A DNA stretch of 64,000 nt from positions 62,001 through 126,000 of the forward strand of contig CASHSZ010000058.1 of assembly GCA_949358305.1 (NCBI GenBank), written 5' to 3'. Source of the DNA: Strigamia acuminata (taxonomy: Eukaryota > Arthropoda > Chilopoda > Geophilomorpha > Linotaeniidae). Below the pieces are notes generated by a model that saw only the letters and a program-made list of their open reading frames with translations, had not been told where the DNA came from and made no database searches. The stretch's first letter is position 1; each line of letters begins with the position of its first letter. Shown one piece after another: positions 56,397 to 64,000 of this stretch. The position numbers and the translations under genes are program-made.

Positions 56397-57366
56397 CTTA
56401 ACCTTGGGGTATGTGTGCGGATTTTGTCGGGGGCGAAAGGGTCCCGCTTTTTAACATTACGGCGGCCTATACGTTGTTTCGTTGATCGCGACTGTGATGC
56501 GGAATTTGCGGATGTTGTTTTGGCCGAGTAGTTCGTGCGACCGAGCGCGTTTTGTTCGTTGCTTTTCGGTGTTCGGTGGGTTTTGTGACCGGTCAAGGGT
56601 TTCGCTAAAACGTGGTTTTTGTGACGGGAGGGAGGGGGGATCGGTTCATGTGCTCCGAACGCGCCGCGACGCGCCGTGACTTGGGCCAAAAACGACCCGG
56701 TCGGAAACCGGGTCCCGGGCTTCATCGAGGCGTGGTTTTTGAGAACGGGGGGAGGGGGGGATCGGGTTGCGTGCTCCGAAAGCGCCGCGACGCGCCGTGA
56801 CTTGGGCCAAAAACGACCCGGTCGGAAACCGGGTCCCGGGCTTCGTCGAGGCGTGGTCCCGATCGGGACAAACTCTTCCGGAAAATGTCCGGTGGAATGT
56901 TGAGAGTGTCGATGGACGACGTTCGAGTTTATATCGTAAGTAAGTAAGTATCTGACAAAACTTGCACAGAATTTTGTCAACATTTGATAAATTTCCACAG
57001 AATTTAACGTTGTTTTGCTAAAACCTGCGGAAACGTGTCTAGTCGGGCAGAAACGTCTCGTAAAATGTTGCTGAAATTCCGTGGAAATTTGTCAAAAATT
57101 GACAAAAGTTGGTGACCGACCCACATCGCGTTGCGGCGCGGTTGGAGCACGCGACCCGATCCCCCCCTCCCCCCGTCCCCAAAAAACCACGCCTCGAGGA
57201 ACCCCGAGGTTCGGTTTCCGACCGGGTCGCCTCTTGATCCGACCCGGGGCGCGTCACGGCGCGGTCGGAGGACGGCCCTCGTCCCCAAAAACCACACTCC
57301 GGGTCACGTGGTCTCGCACTCGACTTTTTCAGTTTTCCCGTTTTCGGCCCGTTACGGCCAAGGACC
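56397..57366 (+). repeat. Duplicated module, copy 2 (about 970 bp)
   Basis: Nearly identical to 50834-51803. It contains only the last 20 codons of the small ORF, joined to unrelated sequence upstream, so this copy of the ORF is a fragment. Confidence 0.8.
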
Positions 57367-57700
57367 GTAACGGGTCGAAAACGGGCCGCAACGGGTCGAA
57401 AACGGCCGCAACGGGTCGAAAACGGCCCGCACGGGCCGTTAACGGGCCGCCGACGGTCCCGTCACAATCCCGTAACGGCTCGCACGGGCCGTTAACGGGC
57501 CGCCGACGGTCCCGTCACGATCCCGTAACGGCTCGCACGGGCCGTTAACGGGCCGCCGACGGTTCCGTAACTATCCCGTAACGGCCCGCACGGGCCGTTA
57601 ACGGGCCGCCGACGGTCCCGTCACGACCCCGTAACGGCCCGTACGACCTCATGCGGGCCGTTAACGGGCCGTTAACGGGCCGTTAACGGCCCGTTAACGG
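57364..57700. repeat. 53-bp array, left arm of foldback copy 2
   Basis: The period of exactly 53 bp is confirmed over four units (CGCACGGG at 57428, 57481, 57534, 57587). It starts with shorter GGGTCGAAAACGG repeats of about 20 bp. Confidence 0.88.
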
Positions 57701-57795
57701 CGTAAAACCAAAAACAGGATTCGAGATTAATGTCTATGAATGTTGTACGCGTTTTCATGTACGTGTTGTCGGTTGTTGATTTTTTCGATTTACAC
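57701..57795. repeat. 95-bp foldback centre, copy 2
   Basis: Identical by eye to the centres at 55216-55310 and 61415-61509. Confidence 0.85.
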
Positions 57796-58310
57796 CATCA
57801 CGGCCCGTTAACGGCCCGTTAACGGCCCGTTAACGGCCCGTCAACGGCCCGCATGGGGTCGCACGGGCCGTTAACGGGCCGCCGACGGTCCCGTCACGAT
57901 CCCGTAACGGCCCGCACGGGCCGTTAACGGGCCGCCGACGGTCCCGTCACGATTCCGTAACGGCTCGCACGGGCCGTTAACGGGCCGCCGACGGTCCCGT
58001 CACGATCCCGTAACGGCTCGCACGGGCCGTTAACGGGCCGCCGACGGTCCCGTCACGGTCCCGTAACGGCCTTCGTTCCCGGACTTCGGCTCGCCGACGG
58101 CCCGTGCGACCTCATGCGGGCCGCTAACGGGCCGTCAACGGGCCGTTAACGGCCCGTTTTCGACCCGCTACGGCCCGTCACGGCCTGTTGGCCGTGCGAC
58201 CCGTGACTCGGAGTGTGGTTTTTGGGGACGAGGGCCGTCCTCCGGCCGCGCCGCGACGCGCCGCGGGTCGGACAAGAAACGACCCGGTCGGAAACCGAAC
58301 CTCAGTGTCC

Positions 58311-58619
58311 AATCGGGCAGAAATTGTGCGGAAGTTTAACCAAAAATGGCCAAAAGTCGGTGCAAGTTTTGCACGCAACAAACGTCCGATGTGACAGTGC
58401 CCATGCGGGTTGGACGTGCATGTGGGCGCGTGTGGGCGCTCGATTTACCGGCCCGTTGGACGAGTTAAACCAAAATTTCCCAATATCTTGCATAAATTTA
58501 AAGAAGATTTGACAGATTTCCAGATTTTAAGCGATGTTTTACATAAGTCCGTCCCATTGCTGAAATTCCGTGAAAATTTGTCAAAAATTGACAAAAGTCT
58601 GTGCAAATTTTGTCAGAAA
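58311..58619. repeat. Satellite monomers with head-to-head junction
   Basis: Monomer sequence in one orientation (CCGGCCCGTTGGACGAG near 58449) turns to the opposite orientation by 58620. The same layout recurs at 62025-62333. Confidence 0.65.
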
Positions 58620-60640
58620 TAGGAAACAAAAAATTTAAAATTCGTCCAACGCGCCAGTAAATCGAGCGCGCCCATGCGTGGACAGTGCGCCGGCGGGAGC
58701 CCCGGCCGTCCTCTCTCTCTCTCTCTCTCGGCCGCCAAGGCTCGCCCCTCCGCCCGTCGGCGGGAGCCCCGACCGTCCCCCCTCTCTCTTTCGGCCGCCA
58801 AAGGATCGCCCCTCCGCTCGTCACAGATTTTTGTCAATATTTGATGAATTTCAACAGATTTTCAGCAATATTTTACAGGACATTTCTGCTCTTTTGGATA
58901 CATTTTCAAAGGTTTTATTGCTAAAATTCTGGGGAAATTTATCAAAAATTGACAAAAAATCGATGCAAGTTTTGTCAGAAATTGATAAAATCTTCTTAAA
59001 CTCGTCCAACGCGCCGGCGAGTGCACATGCGGGGACAGTGGGCACGTCCAGCCCGCGTGCACACTGTCAGATCGGGCGGTTTCGGGCACAGTTTGATCCG
59101 GGCAAATATCTAGCAAAACTTGCACCGATTTTTTGTCAATTTTAGACAAATTTCAGCGATATTTTACGAGACATTTCTGCTCGATTGGACACATTTCCAG
59201 GGGTTTTTTGTAAAACATTGATAAAATTCCGTGGAAATTTATCAAATATTGGCAAAATTCGGTGCTAATTTTGTCAAAAATTAGGAAAAAAAAATTTTCA
59301 AAACTTGTCCAACGTGCCGGTAAATCGAGCGCCCACATGCCTAGATAGTGCACGCCCAACCCGCCAAGGCTCGCCCCTCCGCCCGTTGGCGGGAGCCCCG
59401 GCCGTCCCCTCTCTCTCTCTTTCTCTCTCTCTCTCGGGCGCCCGGAGCTCGCCCCTCCGCCCGTCACCGACTTTTGACACAATTTTTGATGAAATTCAAC
59501 GGAATTTTAGCAACGTTTTACAAAAAACCTGTGGAAATGTGTCCAACCGGGCAGAAATGTGTCGTAAAATGTTGCCGAAATTCTGTGAAAATTTGTCACA
59601 AATTGCCAAAAGTCGGTGCAAATTTTGTCAGAAATAGGAAACAAAAAATTTAAAATTCGTCCAACGCGCCAGTAAATCGAGCGCGCCCATGCGTGGACAG
59701 TGCGCCGGCGGGAGCCCCGGCCGTCCTCTCTCTCTCTCTCTCTCGGCCGCCAAGGCTCGCCCCTCCGCCCGTCGGCGGGAGCCCCGACCGTCCCCCCTCT
59801 CTCTTTCGGCCGCCAAAGGATCGCCCCTCCGCTCGTCACAGATTTTTGTCAATATTTGATGAATTTCAACAGATTTTCAGCAATATTTTACAGGACATTT
59901 CTGCTCTTTTGGATACATTTTCAAAGGTTTTATTGCTAAAATTCTGGGGAAATTTATCAAATATTGACAAAAAATCGATGCAAGTTTTGTCAGAAATTGA
60001 TAAAATCTTCTTAAACTCGTCCAACGCGCCGGCGAGTGCACATGCGGGGACAGTGGGCACGTCCAGCCCGCGTGCACACTGTCAGATCGGGCGGTTTCGG
60101 GCACAGTTTGATCCGGGCAAATATCTAGCAAAACTTGCACCGATTTTTTGTCAATTTTAGACAAATTTCAGCGATATTTTACGAGACATTTCTGCTCGAT
60201 TGGACACATTTCCAGGGGTTTTTTGTAAAACATTGATAAAATTCCGTGGAAATTTATCAAATATTGGCAAAATTCGGTGCTAATTTTGTCAAAAATTAGG
60301 AAAAAAAAATTTTCAAAACTTGTCCAACGTGCCGGTAAATCGAGCGCCCACATGCCTAGATAGTGCACGCCCAACCCGCCAAGGCTCGCCCCTCCGCCCG
60401 TTGGCGGGAGCCCCGGCCGTCCCCTCTCTCTCTCTTTCTCTCTCTCTCTCGGGCGCCCGGAGCTCGCCCCTCCGCCCGTCACCGACTTTTGACACAATTT
60501 TTGATGAAATTCAACGGAATTTTAGCAACGTTTTACAAAAAACCTGTGGAAATGTGTCCAACCGGGCAGAAATGTGTCGTAAAATGTTGCCGAAATTCTG
60601 TGAAAATTTGTCACAAATTGCCAAAAGTCGGTGCAAGTAT
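58620..60640. repeat. Two tandem copies of a 1,015-bp trimeric satellite unit
   Basis: Blocks at 58620 and 59635 repeat with period 1,015. Each unit holds three diverged monomers of about 306, 337 and 372 bp, starting near 58822, 59128 and 59465. They share the plan AT-rich GTCAA..TTGAC part, then TCCAACGCGCC, then a CT-rich GC block. (CT)n tracts lie near 58709, 59410 and 59724. Chance ORFs of 60-155 codons arise from it. Confidence 0.85.
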
Positions 60641-60931
60641 TGCTAGATTTGGGCGCATCAAACTGTGCCGAGATCTGACAGTGTCCACGCGGTTTTGAAG
60701 CGCCCACTGTCGACGCACGTGGGCGCTCAATTTACCGGCGCGTTGGACGAGTTTTGAAAAAAGTTTTTTCCTAATTTCTGACAAAACTTGCACCGAATTT
60801 TGTCAATATGTGATAAATTTCCATGGATTTTAAGCAATGTTTTACAGAAGTCCGTCCCATCGGGCAGAAACGTCTCGTAAAATGTCGCTGAAATTCCGTG
60901 AAAATCTGTCAAAAATTGACAAAAGTTGGTG

Positions 60932-62025
60932 ACCGACCCGCGGCGCGTCACGGCGCGGTCGGAGGACGGCCCTCGTCCCCAAAAACCACACTCCGGGTCA
61001 CGTGGTCTCGCACTCGACTTTTTCAGTTTTCCCGTTTTCGGCCCGTTACGGCCAAGGACCGTAACGGGTCGAAAACGGGCCGCAACGGGTCGAAAACGGC
61101 CGCAACGGGTCGAAAACGGCCGCAACGGGTCGAAAACGGCCCGCACGGGCCGTTAACGGGCCGCCGACGGTCCCGTCACAATCCCGTAACGGCTCGCACG
61201 GGCCGTTAACGGGCCGCCGACGGTCCCGTCACGATCCCGTAACGGCTCGCACGGGCCGTTAACGGGCCGCCGACGGTTCCGTAACTATCCCGTAACGGCC
61301 CGCACGGGCCGTTAACGGGCCGCCGACGGTCCCGTCACGACCCCGTAACGGCCCGTACGACCTCATGCGGGCCGTTAACGGGCCGTTAACGGGCCGTTAA
61401 CGGCCCGTTAACGGCGTAAAACCAAAAACAGGATTCGAGATTAATGTCTATGAATGTTGTACGCGTTTTCATGTACGTGTTGTCGGTTGTTGATTTTTTC
61501 GATTTACACCGTCACGGCCCGTTAACGGCCCGTTAACGGCCCGTTAACGGCCCGTCAACGGCCCGCATGGGGTCGCACGGGCCGTTAACGGGCCGCCGAC
61601 GGTCCCGTCACGATCCCGTAACGGCCCGCACGGGCCGTTAACGGGCCGCCGACGGTCCCGTCACGATTCCGTAACGGCTCGCACGGGCCGTTAACGGGCC
61701 GCCGACGGTCCCGTCACGATCCCGTAACGGCTCGCACGGGCCGTTAACGGGCCGCCGACGGTCCCGTCACGGTCCCGTAACGGCCTTCGTTCCCGGACTT
61801 CGGCTCGCCGACGGCCCGTGCGACCTCATGCGGGCCGCTAACGGGCCGTCAACGGGCCGTTAACGGCCCGTTTTCGACCCGCTACGGCCCGTCACGGCCT
61901 GTTGGCCGTGCGACCCGTGACTCGGAGTGTGGTTTTTGGGGACGAGGGCCGTCCTCCGGCCGCGCCGCGACGCGCCGCGGGTCGGACAAGAAACGACCCG
62001 GTCGGAAACCGAACCTCAGTGTCCA
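60932..62025. repeat. Foldback-like element, copy 3
   Basis: The left arm is 60932-61046. Arrays flank the 95-bp centre 61415-61509, and the right arm is 61913-62020. Compared with copy 2 its left array has one extra 20-bp GGTCGAAAACGGCCGCAAC-type unit. Confidence 0.78.
61415..61509. repeat. 95-bp foldback centre, copy 3
   Basis: Same sequence as the other two centres, at offset 3,714 from copy 2. Confidence 0.85.
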
Positions 62026-64000
62026 ATCGGGCAGAAATTGTGCGGAAGTTTAACCAAAAATGGCCAAAAGTCGGTGCAAGTTTTGCACGCAACAAACGTC
62101 CGATGTGACAGTGCCCATGCGGGTTGGACGTGCATGTGGGCGCGTGTGGGCGCTCGATTTACCGGCCCGTTGGACGAGTTAAACCAAAATTTCCCAATAT
62201 CTTGCATAAATTTAAAGAAGATTTGACAGATTTCCAGATTTTAAGCGATGTTTTACATAAGTCCGTCCCATTGCTGAAATTCCGTGAAAATTTGTCAAAA
62301 ATTGACAAAAGTCTGTGCAAATTTTGTCAGAAATAGGAAACAAAAAATTTAAAATTCGTCCAACGCGCCAGTAAATCGAGCGCGCCCATGCGTGGACAGT
62401 GCGCCGGCGGGAGCCCCGGCCGTCCTCTCTCTCTCTCTCTCTCGGCCGCCAAGGCTCGCCCCTCCGCCCGTCGGCGGGAGCCCCGACCGTCCCCCCTCTC
62501 TCTTTCGGCCGCCAAAGGATCGCCCCTCCGCTCGTCACAGATTTTTGTCAATATTTGATGAATTTCAACAGATTTTCAGCAATATTTTACAGGACATTTC
62601 TGCTCTTTTGGATACATTTTCAAAGGTTTTATTGCTAAAATTCTGGGGAAATTTATCAAAAATTGACAAAAAATCGATGCAAGTTTTGTCAGAAACTGAT
62701 AAAATCTTCTTAAACTCGTCCAACGCGCCGGCGAGTGCACATGCGGGGACAGTGGGCACGTCCAGCCCGCGTGCACACTGTCAGATCGGGCGGTTTCGGG
62801 CACAGTTTGATCCGGGCAAATATCTAGCAAAACTTGCACCGATTTTTTGTCAATTTTAGACAAATTTCAGCAATATTTTACGAGACATTTCTGCTCGATT
62901 GGACACATTTCCAGGGGTTTTTTGTAAAACATTGATAAAATTCCGTGGAAATTTATCAAATATTGGCAAAATTCGGTGCTAATTTTGTCAAAAATTAGGA
63001 AAAAAAAATTTTCAAAACTTGTCCAACGTGCCGGTAAATCGAGCGCCCACATGCCTAGATAGTGCACGCCCAACCCGCCAAGGCTCGCCCCTCCGCCCGT
63101 TGGCGGGAGCCCCGGCCGTCCCCTCTCTCTCTCTTTCTCTCTCTCTCTCGGGCGCCCGGAGCTCGCCCCTCCGCCCGTCACCGACTTTTGACACAATTTT
63201 TGATGAAATTCAACGGAATTTTAGCAACGTTTTACAAAAAACCTGTGGAAATGTGTCCAACCGGGCAGAAATGTGTCGTAAAATGTTGCCGAAATTCTGT
63301 GAAAATTTGTCACAAATTGCCAAAAGTCGGTGCAAATTTTGTCAGAAATAGGAAACAAAAAATTTAAAATTCGTCCAACGCGCCAGTAAATCGAGCGCGC
63401 CCATGCGTGGACAGTGCGCCGGCGGGAGCCCCGGCCGTCCTCTCTCTCTCTCTCTCTCGGCCGCCAAGGCTCGCCCCTCCGCCCGTCGGCGGGAGCCCCG
63501 ACCGTCCCCCCTCTCTCTTTCGGCCGCCAAAGGATCGCCCCTCCGCTCGTCACAGATTTTTGTCAATATTTGATGAATTTCAACAGATTTTCAGCAATAT
63601 TTTACAGGACATTTCTGCTCTTTTGGATACATTTTCAAAGGTTTTATTGCTAAAATTCTGGGGAAATTTATCAAATATTGACAAAAAATCGATGCAAGTT
63701 TTGTCAGAAATTGATAAAATCTTCTTAAACTCGTCCAACGCGCCGGCGAGTGCACATGCGGGGACAGTGGGCACGTCCAGCCCGCGTGCACACTGTCAGA
63801 TCGGGCGGTTTCGGGCACAGTTTGATCCGGGCAAATATCTAGCAAAACTTGCACCGATTTTTTGTCAATTTTAGACAAATTTCAGCGATATTTTACGAGA
63901 CATTTCTGCTCGATTGGACACATTTCCAGGGGTTTTTTGTAAAACATTGATAAAATTCCGTGGAAATTTATCAAATATTGGCAAAATTCGGTGCTAATTT
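62025..64000. repeat. Satellite field continuing to the window end
   Basis: This repeats 58311-60286 at offset 3,714 with very few substitutions (for example AAACTGA at 62694 where the first copy has AAATTGA). 1,015-bp units begin near 62334 and 63349. The last one is cut by the window end, so the array continues beyond it. Confidence 0.85.

Larger units (their letters stand above)
57112..58310. repeat. Foldback-like element, copy 2
   Basis: The left arm (about 57112-57363) is followed by a 53-bp array with units at 57428, 57481, 57534 and 57587. Then come the 95-bp centre 57701-57795, an inverted array to about 58180, and the right arm 58199-58305. The borders are approximate. Confidence 0.78.

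Noticed and set aside
57428-57640. Regular 53-bp array as a CRISPR
   Set aside because: Units are continuous tandem copies without unique spacers, in a eukaryotic context.
58620-64000. Many ORFs of 60-155 codons in the satellite field
   Set aside because: They repeat with the 1,015- and 3,714-bp periods on both strands and include (CT)n-encoded SLSLSL runs; no constraint or family signal.

Overview
The window reads as a repeat-packed chromosomal segment of a eukaryote, most likely an invertebrate animal. There is no bacterial gene architecture. Nearly everything is LTR retrotransposon or satellite-like DNA, CpG is not depleted, and the copia primer sites match the 3' end of a metazoan-type initiator tRNA-Met. 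The species cannot be named from the sequence.

Layout of 1-50.6 kb: six LTR elements are nested like Russian dolls, and five have both LTRs and a visible target-site duplication (TSD). The oldest is a Ty3/gypsy element (Gypsy-1, from base 1). Its gag was split in frame by Copia-1 (2450-9705, TSD TGTAA), and its 3' non-coding part was hit by a 13.3-kb Ty3/gypsy element, Gypsy-2 (14715-28052, TSD TCGT). Further right, a small basic, Ser/Arg-rich ORF starting at 28931 was split by Copia-2 (28947-50620, TSD AAAAC). Copia-2 was split by Copia-3 (35592-50012, TSD GTACA), and Copia-3 by the inverted Copia-4 (37017-44036, minus strand, TSD AGGGG). All four copia gag-pol ORFs are open and keep their catalytic motifs, so these insertions look recent. 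LTR pairs are identical or nearly so by eye.

How the genes work together: each copia makes one Gag-PR-IN-RT-RNaseH polyprotein. The gypsy elements separate gag from pol by a -1 frame change at textbook slippery heptamers (A AAA AAC and G GGA AAC), each followed by a short spacer and a stem-loop. Gypsy-2 has unusual additions: AT-hook motifs inside Pol, a third ORF with a DnaJ-like double CxxCxGxG zinc motif in the env position, a tRNA-Phe primer site, and about 40 copies of the palindrome ACGCGT. The copia leaders carry an RNA structure whose stems are kept by compensatory changes between diverged families.

Layout of 50.6-64 kb: a satellite and foldback field. GC-rich inverted arms holding 53-bp arrays (core CCGTTAACGG) flank an invariant 95-bp centre, present three times. 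These alternate with a trimeric repeat of period 1,015 bp, inside a higher-order duplication with a 3,714-bp offset. A roughly 970-bp module is duplicated at offset 5,563. Between them, 52.8-54.6 kb is less repetitive and holds at most one weak exon candidate. No tRNA, rRNA, CRISPR array or clear intact host gene was found.
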